A DNA stretch of 64,000 nucleotides, taken from positions 354,717 through 418,716 of the forward strand of contig MKSW01000033.1 of NCBI GenBank assembly GCA_001897425.1, written 5' to 3'. Shown in pieces: positions 1-8,697 of the stretch (the stretch's first letter is position 1; each line of letters begins with the position of its first letter). Under the pieces are notes generated by a model. It searched no databases and was not told where the DNA came from. It worked only from the letters and a program-made list of their open reading frames with translations. The position numbers and the translations under genes were made by a program. This DNA is from Actinobacteria bacterium 69-20. Its GTDB lineage: Bacteria > Actinomycetota > Actinomycetes > Mycobacteriales > Nakamurellaceae.

Positions 1-1661
1 CAGGGTTCGGCGATCACCTCGGCGGTCGGGCCTTGCTCCACGATCCGGCCGCCGTACATGACGATCACCCGGTGGCATAGCTCGCCCACCACCGAAACGT
101 CGTGCGAGATCAACACAACGGCCGTGCCATGCTCGGCATTCAGCGTCCGGAGCAGATCGATGATCTGCGCTTGCACGGTGACATCGAGCGCGGTGGTCGG
201 CTCGTCGGCGATCAGCAGGGTGGGGTCGCCCATCAGCCCCATGGCGATCATGACGCGCTGGCGCATGCCGCCGGACAGCTCGTGCGGGAACTGGTCGAGG
301 CGACGTTCAGCGGCCGTGATGCGCATGTCGGTGAGCGCCACGATCGCGCGCTCGGAAGCCTCGGCCCGCGAGAGGCCCCCGTGCACCTCGAGTTTCTCGG
401 TCAGCTGACGCCGCAACCGCAGCGCGGGGTTGAGCGAGGTCATGGGGTCCTGGAACACCATGGCGAGGTCGGTGCCGAGCAGCCTGCGCAACCGGTCGGG
501 CCGGACGGTCGCCACATCGGTGCCGGCGATCTCCCGCCGGCGCACCTCGACACGACCGGGATACGGCACCAGGCCGGCGGCAGCCAACGCGGTCAGCGAC
601 TTGCCGGACCCGGACTCCCCGACGATGCCGACCATCTCGCCCGCGCCGACGGTGATGCTGACCCCCTGCACCGGCGTCACCGGAGCGCCATCCGGGCCGG
701 GGAACGTCACGGTCAGGTCCTCCAGCCGCAGCGCGACGGCTGGACCGTCGGCCCGCGGGGCCGGGGCCGCGGGCAGGCCGCGCCCGGGCAGCAGGGAACG
801 GCCCATCCGCCGCACCGCGCGGGCCGAGACCGACCCGGAGCGGGAGTCGAAGCCGTGGGCCAGGGACTCGCCGAGCAGGTTGAATGCCAGCCCCGTCAGC
901 ACGATCGCGGCGCCGGCGCCGAGCGCGATGGAGGGCGTGGTGTAGATGTCCTTCAGCCCCTCGCCGAGGACCCGCCCCCAGTCGTACGCCGGCGGCTGCA
1001 CGCCGAGACCCAGGTAGCTCAGCGCGGACAGCGCGATCAGCGAGTCGCTCGCCGCCATGGTCACCGTGATCAGCAGCGGCTCGGCGATGTTCGGCAGCAC
1101 GTACCGGCGGAGAAGCGCCCAGCGGCGCACCCCCAGCACGCGCGCCGCGGCGACATAGTCCGATCCGGCGACCGCGGTGCCCAAAGTCTGTGCCAGACGG
1201 GCGAACCCGGGAGCCATCGCCAGCCCGATGGCCAGCACGGCACCCAGCGCCCCGGCACCGATCACCGTGCTGATGACCAGGGCGGTGACGATGCCGGGAA
1301 ACGCCAGCCCGATCGCGATGCCACGGCCGGCCAACCGGCGCCCCCGGGGCGGTAGTAGCCCGGCCACCGCCCCGAGCGGGAAGCCGATCAGGGACCCGAG
1401 CAGCACGGCGGCCAGCGCGAGCAACAGCGAGATACGTGCGCTGGCAAGGATCCTGGCGAGCACGTCGCGGCCGAGGGTGTCGGTGCCGAGCAGGTGGCTG
1501 GCGGAGATCCCCTGGCGTGCCTCGACGACGTTCATCGCCATCGCGCGGTCCTGCCAGACCCACGGACCGATGATCGCCACCACCACCACGATCGCCAGCA
1601 CCACCAGACCGAACACGGTCCCGGGGGCCCGCAGCATGGAGCGCACGCGACGGGAGGCCAT
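1..1661 (-). CDS. Peptide ABC transporter permease-ATPase fusion (DppC-DppD type), partial
   Basis: Not in the ORF track because it runs off the window start; read on the reverse complement from an ATG at 1661. The RBS AAGGAGG overlaps the end of the upstream permease gene. The first ~280 residues are a DppC/OppC-type membrane permease: hydrophobic N terminus, HLLGTDTLGRDVLARI and the inner-membrane loop near GSDYVAAARVLG. After a linker rich in Ala and Pro comes an ABC ATPase with Walker A GIVGESGSGKS, Q-loop FQDPMTSLNP, signature HELSGGMRQR and Walker B LLIADEPT. It should energise import of di/oligopeptides with the permease and binding protein just upstream. DppC and DppD are usually separate proteins, so the fusion is notable although known in actinomycetes. 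The C terminus, and any DppF partner, lie outside the window. Confidence 0.88.
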   Translation of the reverse strand, partial: MASRRVRSMLRAPGTVFGLVVLAIVVVVAIIGPWVWQDRAMAMNVVEARQGISASHLLGTDTLGRDVLARILASARISLLLALAAVLLGSLIGFPLGAVAGLLPPRGRRLAGRGIAIGLAFPGIVTALVISTVIGAGALGAVLAIGLAMAPGFARLAQTLGTAVAGSDYVAAARVLGVRRWALLRRYVLPNIAEPLLITVTMAASDSLIALSALSYLGLGVQPPAYDWGRVLGEGLKDIYTTPSIALGAGAAIVLTGLAFNLLGESLAHGFDSRSGSVSARAVRRMGRSLLPGRGLPAAPAPRADGPAVALRLEDLTVTFPGPDGAPVTPVQGVSITVGAGEMVGIVGESGSGKSLTALAAAGLVPYPGRVEVRRREIAGTDVATVRPDRLRRLLGTDLAMVFQDPMTSLNPALRLRRQLTEKLEVHGGLSRAEASERAIVALTDMRITAAERRLDQFPHELSGGMRQRVMIAMGLMGDPTLLIADEPTTALDVTVQAQIIDLLRTLNAEHGTAVVLISHDVSVVGELCHRVIVMYGGRIVEQGPTAEVIAEP

Positions 1662-1664
1662 TGA

Positions 1665-2651
1665 TCAATCCTCCTTGAGCGTCGAGCGTGGATCGACGGC
1701 CGCGATGATGAGGTCGACGGCGGCGTTGACGATCAGTACGGCGGCACCCAGGATCAGGATGATGGTTTGCGCGACTGGGAAGTCATTGCCGGTGACCGCG
1801 AGCACCACTTGCGTTCCGATACCGGGCCAGTTGAAGACGTTCTCGATGATGACGGCGCCGCCCAGCAGACCGGGCAGCAGCATCCCGCCGATCGTCAACG
1901 TGGCGGTCAGCAGGTTCGGCAGGGTGTGGCGCAGGTAGAGCAGGCGGCCCGGCAGTTGCTTGGAGTGCGCGGTGCGCAGGTAGTCCTCGCCGAGCACCAC
2001 TGCGGTCTGCGAGCGGACGATGCGGGACAGGCCCGCGATGGGCGCGACCGCCAGCGCGATGGTCGGCATCAGGTAGGAGGTCCATCCGGCCCGGCCGCTC
2101 ACCGGGAGCCAGGGGTTGGCGACCGCCAGGAAGTAGACGAGTCCGACCGCCAGCAGGAACCCGGGGATGGAGGCGAACAACCCCGTGACCGCGGTGAACG
2201 CGGTGTGCAGACCGCGGTGGCGGCCGCGGGCCGTCGCCACTCCCACCGCCATGCCCAGCGGGACCGCGATCACCATCACCGCGAGGAACGCGACGGCCGC
2301 CAGCGAGCCCGATGCGGCCAGCCCGGAGGTCACCACGGTGGACACCGGGATACGGGTGCGCAGCGAGATGCCGAGGTCACCGGTGAAGAGGCCGGTCACG
2401 TATCGCAGGAACTGCTCCCCGAGCGGCAGGTTCAGCCCCAGCGCCGCCTTGATCCTTTCGACGTCCTGCGGTTTGGCGTTCAGCCCGACGACGTTGCGCA
2501 CCGGATCACCCGGAATGAGGTGCACCATCAGGAAGGTCGCCACCAGGAGCACGGCCAAGCCCACCACCAGCCCGCCCAGTCGGCGGGCGGCGAAGCGCAT
2601 CCAGGGATGCGCCCGCGCCGCCCGCCGACCGGTCAGGGTGACAACCGCCAT
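1665..2651 (-). CDS. Peptide ABC transporter permease (DppB/OppB type)
   Basis: A 328-residue integral membrane permease of the binding-protein-dependent peptide/nickel class. It has an N-terminal membrane segment followed by FLMVHLIPGDPVRNVVG, the typical DppB N-terminal signature, then ERIKAALGLNLPLGEQFLRY and a C-terminal permease domain with EDYLRTAHSKQLP. It begins 3 nt after the binding-protein stop, and its own stop overlaps the RBS of the permease-ATPase fusion, so the three genes form one operon. Function: one half of the transmembrane channel for peptide uptake. Substrate is inferred from family and from the neighbouring peptidase and D-amino-acid genes. Confidence 0.93.
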   Translation of the reverse strand: MAVVTLTGRRAARAHPWMRFAARRLGGLVVGLAVLLVATFLMVHLIPGDPVRNVVGLNAKPQDVERIKAALGLNLPLGEQFLRYVTGLFTGDLGISLRTRIPVSTVVTSGLAASGSLAAVAFLAVMVIAVPLGMAVGVATARGRHRGLHTAFTAVTGLFASIPGFLLAVGLVYFLAVANPWLPVSGRAGWTSYLMPTIALAVAPIAGLSRIVRSQTAVVLGEDYLRTAHSKQLPGRLLYLRHTLPNLLTATLTIGGMLLPGLLGGAVIIENVFNWPGIGTQVVLAVTGNDFPVAQTIILILGAAVLIVNAAVDLIIAAVDPRSTLKED

Positions 2652-2654
2652 GGC

Positions 2655-4361
2655 TCAGCCGGTTGTCCGCAGCGACATCGGCATGACGCCCCCGTCCCAC
2701 AGCGCAGTGAAGTCCACGTTGTGAGCGAACCACTGGCTCTGCGGAACGTACAGCGGGAACAGGTCCATTGCGCCGAACGACGCCTGCTCGGCCTGCACCC
2801 ACAGGTCGCACCCCTGCTGGCCGGGAGTGGTCTGGGCCTTGGTGGCGAGTTCGGCGTAGGTCTTGTTGTTGGACCCGAGGTTCAGCCCGTTCGGCGGCTG
2901 CGGACCCATCAGGATCTGGGTCCATGTGGCCTGCAAGTTAGTAGCGATGTGGATCAGACTGACATCCCAGTTGCCGCCCTTGAAAAGCCGCTCGGTGGTG
3001 GTGTTGTTGTCCAAGGCGACCAACTGTGCGTCGATGCCCAACTGCGTCGACCACACCTGCTGCAGGTACTCCCACAGCGGCTTGCTGGCGTCATTGGCCA
3101 TCAGGATGAGGCTGAGCTTCTTGCCGTTCTTCTCCCGGATTCCGCCGGCACCGACGGTCCACCCGTCGTCGTCGAGCAGCTTCTTCGCGGCTTCGATGTC
3201 GTACGTCGGCACCGACCCAGCGGCGGCGGAATCGTCACAGACGATCGGCTTCTGGTTGACCAGCGTGTTGGTCACCTCCCCGAGCCCACCGGTCATCACC
3301 TGCACCAGGTCCTTCCGGTTGGTCGCCTTCGCCAGTGCCTCGCGCACCGCCGTGTCGCCGTCGAGCAGGCGACCCTTGAGCTGGTTGAACACCATGAACG
3401 TGGCGGTCGAGGTCACTGGGGTGGATTTGGTGACGCTGGGATCCTTGGCGAGCCTGGCGGCCTCGGTACCGGCCACCGGCAGGAGGTTCAACTCCCCGCG
3501 GGTGAACATGTTGACGGCGGTCGAGTCGTCCTTGACCACCTTCCAGACGACCTCCGAGGGGAAGCCGTCGACCGCGCTGCTCGCTCCGCCGGGGCCCCAG
3601 TGATATCCCTTGCGCGCCTTGAGCTTGTACTCGACGTCGGGAGTCGCGGACTCCACCACGAACGGGCCGGTACCGTCGCTGCCCGTGGTGAGCGACGACG
3701 GGTTCTTCAGGCCGCCCGGGCAGACGATTCCGATGCCCGCGATGCCGCTGATCAGATCGCCGTAGGGCTGGGACAGCGTGATGGACACGGTTCTGGTCGC
3801 ATCGTCGGCGGTGACGGTGTAGTCCGTCGTGCTCATGTAGGACACGATCCAGGTGGCATGCGTGTTCGGGTTCTTCAGGTAGTCGTAGTTCGCCTTCACG
3901 TCGCTGGCGGTGATCACGTGGCCGTCACCGCAGGTCACATCGTCCCGGAGGGTGAAGGTGGCGCTGTTCGGCGTCACGTCCCACTTCTCCGCGATGCCGC
4001 TGACCACCTTGCCGTCCTTGTCGATGTTGACCAGCGGGTCGTACAGGAAGGTGTCGATGACCTGACCTCCGACGGTGGACAGCGCGGGATCCAACGTGCC
4101 CGCATCGGTGGTCAGGCGGGTCACGACGGTTCCGCCCGGCGTGACCGATCCGCTTCCCTCCGATGACGCAGAGGTGCTCGGGCTCGTGTCGGACGATCCG
4201 GTCGCCGCTGTGGACGAGCTGTCGGACGAGCTGCTCTGTCCGCCCGGATCGGATGCGCCGGACGTTGGCGAGGTCGAGCCCGAGGAACTGCAGGATGCCA
4301 TTGCAAGGCAGATCACGCTTGCTGCGGCGACCAGGATCACGTGCCGTCTCATGTGTCTCAT
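2655..4361 (-). CDS. Peptide ABC transporter substrate-binding lipoprotein (family 5)
   Basis: Extracellular solute-binding protein of the DppA/OppA (SBP_bac_5) family, about 568 residues. The ORF opens at 4397, but the ATG at 4361 (MRHMRRHV) has GGGAGG 8 nt upstream and gives a proper signal peptide, so I use it. The signal peptide ends in lipobox LAMAS-C, followed by a Ser/Thr/Gly-rich linker of ~60 residues, so the protein is a membrane-anchored lipoprotein outside the cell. The mature part has the family pattern: RLTTDAGTLDPALS, FTLRDDVTCGDGHVITASDV, and EYLQQVWSTQLGIDAQLV near the C terminus. First gene of the transporter operon; divergent from the serine hydrolase at 4478. Confidence 0.93.
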   Translation of the reverse strand: MRHMRRHVILVAAASVICLAMASCSSSGSTSPTSGASDPGGQSSSSDSSSTAATGSSDTSPSTSASSEGSGSVTPGGTVVTRLTTDAGTLDPALSTVGGQVIDTFLYDPLVNIDKDGKVVSGIAEKWDVTPNSATFTLRDDVTCGDGHVITASDVKANYDYLKNPNTHATWIVSYMSTTDYTVTADDATRTVSITLSQPYGDLISGIAGIGIVCPGGLKNPSSLTTGSDGTGPFVVESATPDVEYKLKARKGYHWGPGGASSAVDGFPSEVVWKVVKDDSTAVNMFTRGELNLLPVAGTEAARLAKDPSVTKSTPVTSTATFMVFNQLKGRLLDGDTAVREALAKATNRKDLVQVMTGGLGEVTNTLVNQKPIVCDDSAAAGSVPTYDIEAAKKLLDDDGWTVGAGGIREKNGKKLSLILMANDASKPLWEYLQQVWSTQLGIDAQLVALDNNTTTERLFKGGNWDVSLIHIATNLQATWTQILMGPQPPNGLNLGSNNKTYAELATKAQTTPGQQGCDLWVQAEQASFGAMDLFPLYVPQSQWFAHNVDFTALWDGGVMPMSLRTTG

Positions 4362-4477
4362 GTGTGGGGCCTCCCGGACGGGTGCGGTGGTAGACAACCG
4401 TACGGTAGGGGTGCGCGTCGAACCGGGGCATCGTCGGCAAACACCACGACCGGCCGCGCCACTGGTCGCGCGCGACC

Positions 4478-5455
4478 ATGCGCGGGGTTCGGTCGAGCGG
4501 CCACACTGCTACCGTGACTTCCCTCGATGCCTCCCCTACCACGGGCGCTGCTACGGCGGATGACGCCGCCCCGGACCTGGCCACCGCGATCGCGGCAGCC
4601 TCCGCCGATGCCGGCGCCGACGTGTTCGCGCACGCCATCGATATCGACTCCGGCGCGGGCGTCGGTGTCCGCGCGGACGATCCGGTGGTGACGGCATCGG
4701 TGTTCAAGGTGCCCGTGCTCACCGAGTACGTCCGCCAGGTCAGCGCCGGCGACTTGGATCCCGCCAGCCGGGTGCTCATCCGGTCCGGCAGCGCGACCAT
4801 GGGGCCGACCGGCCTGAGCGTGTTCTCCGACGACGCGGACTGGTCGTTGCGCGACGTCGCCACCTCGATGATCACCGTGAGCGACAACGCGGCCACCGAC
4901 ATCGTCACCGGCATGGTCGGTGTCGATCGCGTGAACGCCACCATGGCCGAGCTGGGCCTCCCGGGCACGGTGCTGATCGGCGACTGCCGGGTGCTGTTCG
5001 ACAGTATGGCCGACGACTACGGCGTCACGGACCCCGATCTGGTCGATGAGTTGATGTCGGCCGATCCTGCCCGGATCGCATCGCTCTCGGTGTGCACCCC
5101 GACGCTGACCAACCGCTCCACGCCGCGAGAGTGCGCCCGGCTGCTGCAACTGCTGTGGACCGATCGGGCCGCCGACCCGGCGGGCTGCGCCGAGGCCCGG
5201 CGGATCCTGGGACTGCAGGTCTGGCCGCACCGGCTATCGTCCGGTTTCCCCACCGACGACGTGCGGATCTCCGGCAAGACCGGCACCATCGGCATCGTGC
5301 GCAACGAGATCGGGGTCGTCGAGTTCCCCGACGGACACCGGTACGCGGTCGCGGTCTTCACCCGCAGCCATCGCTTCGGGTACCGGCAGCCGAAGGTCGA
5401 TGCACTGATCGGCACGGTCGCCGCTGCGCTGGTGGGCCGGCTGGCCCGGTCGTAG
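4478..5455 (+). CDS. Class-A beta-lactamase-like serine hydrolase
   Basis: A 325-residue protein with the class A beta-lactamase / D-Ala-D-Ala peptidase active-site set: SxxK as S-V-F-K in VVTASVFKVPVL, SDN in TVSDNAATDIV, and KTG in ISGKTGTIGI. It has no clear signal peptide, and clinical-type flanking motifs are absent. Together with the D-aminoacylase 7 nt downstream this suggests a cytosolic esterase or amidase acting on peptides rather than antibiotic resistance. A GTG at 4514 is an alternative start; neither start has a convincing RBS. Family confident, substrate unknown. Confidence 0.85.
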   Translation: MRGVRSSGHTATVTSLDASPTTGAATADDAAPDLATAIAAASADAGADVFAHAIDIDSGAGVGVRADDPVVTASVFKVPVLTEYVRQVSAGDLDPASRVLIRSGSATMGPTGLSVFSDDADWSLRDVATSMITVSDNAATDIVTGMVGVDRVNATMAELGLPGTVLIGDCRVLFDSMADDYGVTDPDLVDELMSADPARIASLSVCTPTLTNRSTPRECARLLQLLWTDRAADPAGCAEARRILGLQVWPHRLSSGFPTDDVRISGKTGTIGIVRNEIGVVEFPDGHRYAVAVFTRSHRFGYRQPKVDALIGTVAAALVGRLARS

Positions 5456-5462
5456 GACCGGC

Positions 5463-7067
5463 ATGGACTGCGACCTCATCTTGCGGGGCGGAACGGTGGT
5501 GGACGGCACCGGTTCCGCGCCGCGCCCGGCCGACGTGGCCATCACCGCAGGGACGGTCACGGCGATCGCCGCCCCCGGTTCGCTGGACGGCGCCCGTGCG
5601 AGCACGGAGCTGGACGTGACCGGCCGGGCCGTCGCCCCGGGCTTCATCGACGCGCACGCACACAGCGACCTGGCCATGTTCCTGCCGGAGCGGTGGCGCG
5701 ATATCGCCGTGGCACCGTTGCTGCAGGGGGTGACCACCGAGGTGTGCGGCAACTGCGGCGAGAGCCCCTTCCCGCGCACCCCCCGGTTCGCCGACCAGTT
5801 CGACGAGTACATCAGGGTCGGGTTCCAGACCGGGCTCGGCGGCTTCGACTCGCTGGACGCCTACGCCACGCACCTCGCCGAGGCCGCGATGCCCACCAAC
5901 CAGGCGCCTCTGCTCGGGCACGGGGCGCTGCGGAGTGCGGCCATGGGTTTCGCCGACCGCGCACCTGACGCCGACGAGCTGGCGTTGATGGAACGCCTTG
6001 CCGCCGAGGCGTTCGAACAGGGCGCTTTCGGCTTCTCGACAGGTCTGATGTACGTCCCAGGGGTGTATGCAGGCACCGACGAGATCGCCCACATCGCCGC
6101 TGTGGCGGGACGTTTCGGCGCTCCGTACGTGTCCCACATGCGTGACGAGGCAGACCGCGTCGACCGCTCCATCGAAGAGGCGCTACGCATCGGAGTGGCG
6201 GCTCGGACGGGGGTGCACATCTCCCACCACAAGGTGGCCGGTCGACCCAACTGGGGACGCAGCAGCCAGACGCTGGCCATGCTGGACTCGGCCCGTGCCG
6301 GTGGCCAGGACGTCACTGTGGACGTGTACCCGTACACCGCCGGCAGCACCGGCCTGCACTCGCTGCTGCCGCCGTGGGTGGGTGCCGGCGGCCTGGCCAC
6401 CCTGCTCGCCCGGGTGTCGGACCGCTCCGTACGGGACCGGATCCCCACGGACTACGACACCGGCCTGCCCGGCTGGCAGGACCTTGCCAGCGCCGCAGGA
6501 TGGGATCGGGTGGTCATCGCCGGATCGCCCTCGGACCCCCAGGTCGAGGGCCTGTCCATCGCCGAGATCGCCGCAGCCACCGGGCGTGGCCCGGTGGACG
6601 TGGTGTGCGACACGGTGGTCGCGGACGCCGCGGGCACCGTCGTGGTACTGCACATGATGGCCGAGGACGATGTGCAGGCCATCCGGGGCTGGCAGGCCGC
6701 GATGGTCGGCTCGGACGGCGTGCCGCTTCCCGGCAAGCCGCACCCACGGATCGCCGGCACCTTCGCTCGCGCGCTGCGCGCACCGGTCGGCGCCGCTCCA
6801 TGGCAGGACGTCGCCGACCGGGTGCATCGGATGACGGGCATGCCGGCGCGGCGTTATCGCATCCCCGGTGGCCGCGGACACCTATCCGTCGGCTCGGTCG
6901 CCGATGTCGTAGTGTTCGATCCCGCCACGGTCGCCGACCGCGCCACCTATCCGGATCCGCTGCGCTCACCGGTCGGGATCGACCATGTGCTGGTCGCCGG
7001 GGTGCACTCGGTGGCGGACGGCAGGCTCACCGGCCGCTGCGGCGGGCGGGTGCTGCGCGCTCGGTGA
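5463..7067 (+). CDS. N-acyl-D-amino-acid deacylase (D-aminoacylase), amidohydrolase family
   Basis: A 534-residue metal-dependent amidohydrolase that removes the acyl group from N-acyl-D-amino acids. Visible motifs: APGFIDAHAHSDL (metal-binding HxH after the first strand), TTEVCGNCGESPFP (the bridging Cys region of D-aminoacylases), YVSHMRDEAD and ISHHKVAG (His ligands), and a C-terminal small beta-domain GRGHLSVGSVADVVVFD. Length matches family members (~480-540). It starts 7 nt after the serine hydrolase stop, and a second serine hydrolase follows 40 nt later: a three-gene operon for D-amino acid derivatives or peptides, placed back to back with the peptide importer. Confidence 0.92.
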   Translation: MDCDLILRGGTVVDGTGSAPRPADVAITAGTVTAIAAPGSLDGARASTELDVTGRAVAPGFIDAHAHSDLAMFLPERWRDIAVAPLLQGVTTEVCGNCGESPFPRTPRFADQFDEYIRVGFQTGLGGFDSLDAYATHLAEAAMPTNQAPLLGHGALRSAAMGFADRAPDADELALMERLAAEAFEQGAFGFSTGLMYVPGVYAGTDEIAHIAAVAGRFGAPYVSHMRDEADRVDRSIEEALRIGVAARTGVHISHHKVAGRPNWGRSSQTLAMLDSARAGGQDVTVDVYPYTAGSTGLHSLLPPWVGAGGLATLLARVSDRSVRDRIPTDYDTGLPGWQDLASAAGWDRVVIAGSPSDPQVEGLSIAEIAAATGRGPVDVVCDTVVADAAGTVVVLHMMAEDDVQAIRGWQAAMVGSDGVPLPGKPHPRIAGTFARALRAPVGAAPWQDVADRVHRMTGMPARRYRIPGGRGHLSVGSVADVVVFDPATVADRATYPDPLRSPVGIDHVLVAGVHSVADGRLTGRCGGRVLRAR

Positions 7068-7107
7068 CGGCGCCCGTCATCCTCGGACCGACCTCGATGG
7101 GAGTGCC

Positions 7108-8682
7108 ATGTCCAGGGAATACCTGCTGACCCCGCTGGCCGATCAGCTCGATGCGCTGTTCGGCCAGTACACCGCCGCGAACCAGGCGCGCGGTCTGGTC
7201 TACGGGCTCATCGGGCCGTCCGGGCTGGTGCACAGCGCGGGATTCGGCGAGGCGGACGACGCCGGAGCGACGCCGGACCTCGACACCGTGTTTCCCATCG
7301 CGTCGATGACGAAAAGCTTCGTGGCCTGCGCCGCACTGCTGGCCAGGGATCGGGGCCTCGTCAACCTGGACGCGCCCATCACCGACTTCGTCGACAGCTT
7401 CTCCGCTCGCGACACGTTCGACGATCCGTGCGAGGCGCCGACCCTCCGGATGCTGCTGTCCATGTCCGGCGGGCTGACCGAGGACAACTCGTGGGTGGAT
7501 CCGTTCATCGGCACCGGGGTGGACGAGCTGCTGGCCACGGTGTCGAACGGTCTGTACTACAGCAACCTGCCGGGAACGGCGTACGAATACTCGAATCTCG
7601 GATACACACTGGCCGGACTGGCGATCGGCCGGGCCGCGGGGCGACGCATCGAGGACTGGGTGCGCGACGAGCTGCTGGAACCGCTCGGGTTGCATGCCAC
7701 GCGGTTCGACAACGACCCCGCTATGACATCGGGCGTCCGTCGCGCCACCGGATATTCGCTGGACGGGGACGGACGGTGGGTCGGCTACCCACCCGCGACC
7801 TCCGACGCGTTCGCCGCAGCAGGCGGCATCTGCAGCACCGTACGCGATCTCGCCACCTGGGTGACCTGGCTGGGCTCGGCGTTCCGGCCACCGACGCAGC
7901 CCGACAACCCGGTGGTGCGCCGGGCATCGCGACGCGAGATGCAGCGGTTGCACCAGTTGTACCTGCCGGCGCTGGCCACGCGGCCTGACGGCGGCGTCAA
8001 GATATCGGTCGGCGGCTACGGTCTGGGGCTGGGGATCGCCGAGGACCTGCGCCGCGGCACCATCGTCTCGCACAGCGGCGGGTTGCCGGGGTTCGTGCTG
8101 AACATGGTGTGGCACCCCGACTCCGGGCACGGCATCGTGGTGCTGACCAACAGCCACCGCGGCAACCCGGTGGCGTTGTCCGAGGAGGCCCTGTTCCGGG
8201 TGCTGGACAGGCAGCAGACCCCCGCCAGGACGATCCGGCTCTGGCCGGCCACCCGGGATCTCCAGCGGCAGGCCGAGTCTCTCATCCGCTCTTGGGACGA
8301 TCAGTTGGCGGCGCAGATCCTCGCGCCGAATATCGACTTCGACCGTCCGCTGGCCGAGCGGCGTGCCGACATCCAGCGGCTGATCGAGCAGGTCGGGCCG
8401 CTGTGCGCGCCACCTAGCGATGCCGACCCGGTGCCCGACATCGTCTCGGCGACCAGCTCGGCCGACGTCACCTGGGCGATTCCCGCTGCGCGGGGCGAGC
8501 TGATCTGCATGATCCACCTGACACCTGCGGCACCGCCGCAGATCCAGGAGCTGGAGGTCACCTGCGCGCCGTACGGAACGCCGCGCAGCGCTCGCCCCAC
8601 CGACATCTCTCCGCGCCGCAGCGCCTTCGGCCCGGGCTCGATGTCGTCGCTGCCCAACACCGGCGTCGAATGGTCGCGCTGA
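7108..8682 (+). CDS. Class-C beta-lactamase-like serine hydrolase
   Basis: The ORF opens at 6985 inside the preceding gene; the ATG at 7108 (MSREYLLTPL) with GATGGGAG upstream is the likely start, giving 524 residues. Beta-lactamase (PF00144) fold: catalytic SxxK in IASMTKSFVA, YxN as Y-S-N in YEYSNLGYTLAG, and late motif SHSGGLPGFVL. A C-terminal ~130-residue extension follows the catalytic domain. Relatives include D-aminopeptidases, esterases and PBPs of class C, so with the adjacent D-aminoacylase a D-stereospecific peptidase is plausible but unproven. No signal peptide seen. Its stop converges on the PucR gene 15 nt away. Confidence 0.88.
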   Translation: MSREYLLTPLADQLDALFGQYTAANQARGLVYGLIGPSGLVHSAGFGEADDAGATPDLDTVFPIASMTKSFVACAALLARDRGLVNLDAPITDFVDSFSARDTFDDPCEAPTLRMLLSMSGGLTEDNSWVDPFIGTGVDELLATVSNGLYYSNLPGTAYEYSNLGYTLAGLAIGRAAGRRIEDWVRDELLEPLGLHATRFDNDPAMTSGVRRATGYSLDGDGRWVGYPPATSDAFAAAGGICSTVRDLATWVTWLGSAFRPPTQPDNPVVRRASRREMQRLHQLYLPALATRPDGGVKISVGGYGLGLGIAEDLRRGTIVSHSGGLPGFVLNMVWHPDSGHGIVVLTNSHRGNPVALSEEALFRVLDRQQTPARTIRLWPATRDLQRQAESLIRSWDDQLAAQILAPNIDFDRPLAERRADIQRLIEQVGPLCAPPSDADPVPDIVSATSSADVTWAIPAARGELICMIHLTPAAPPQIQELEVTCAPYGTPRSARPTDISPRRSAFGPGSMSSLPNTGVEWSR

Positions 8683-8697
8683 CTGGACGGCAGCGCC

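Noticed and set aside
307-1668. Minus-strand ORF of 453 aa
   Set aside because: Wrong frame of the permease-ATPase fusion; the real frame is open to the window edge and shows Walker and signature motifs.
102-4166. Long plus-strand ORFs (e.g. 102..1355, 1767..4166)
   Set aside because: Arg/His/Gln-rich shadows antisense to the well-supported ABC transporter genes; no domains or RBS.
4478-5455. Antibiotic-resistance beta-lactamase
   Set aside because: Catalytic motifs are shared with many esterases and peptidases; no signal peptide, and the operon with D-aminoacylase points to peptide metabolism.
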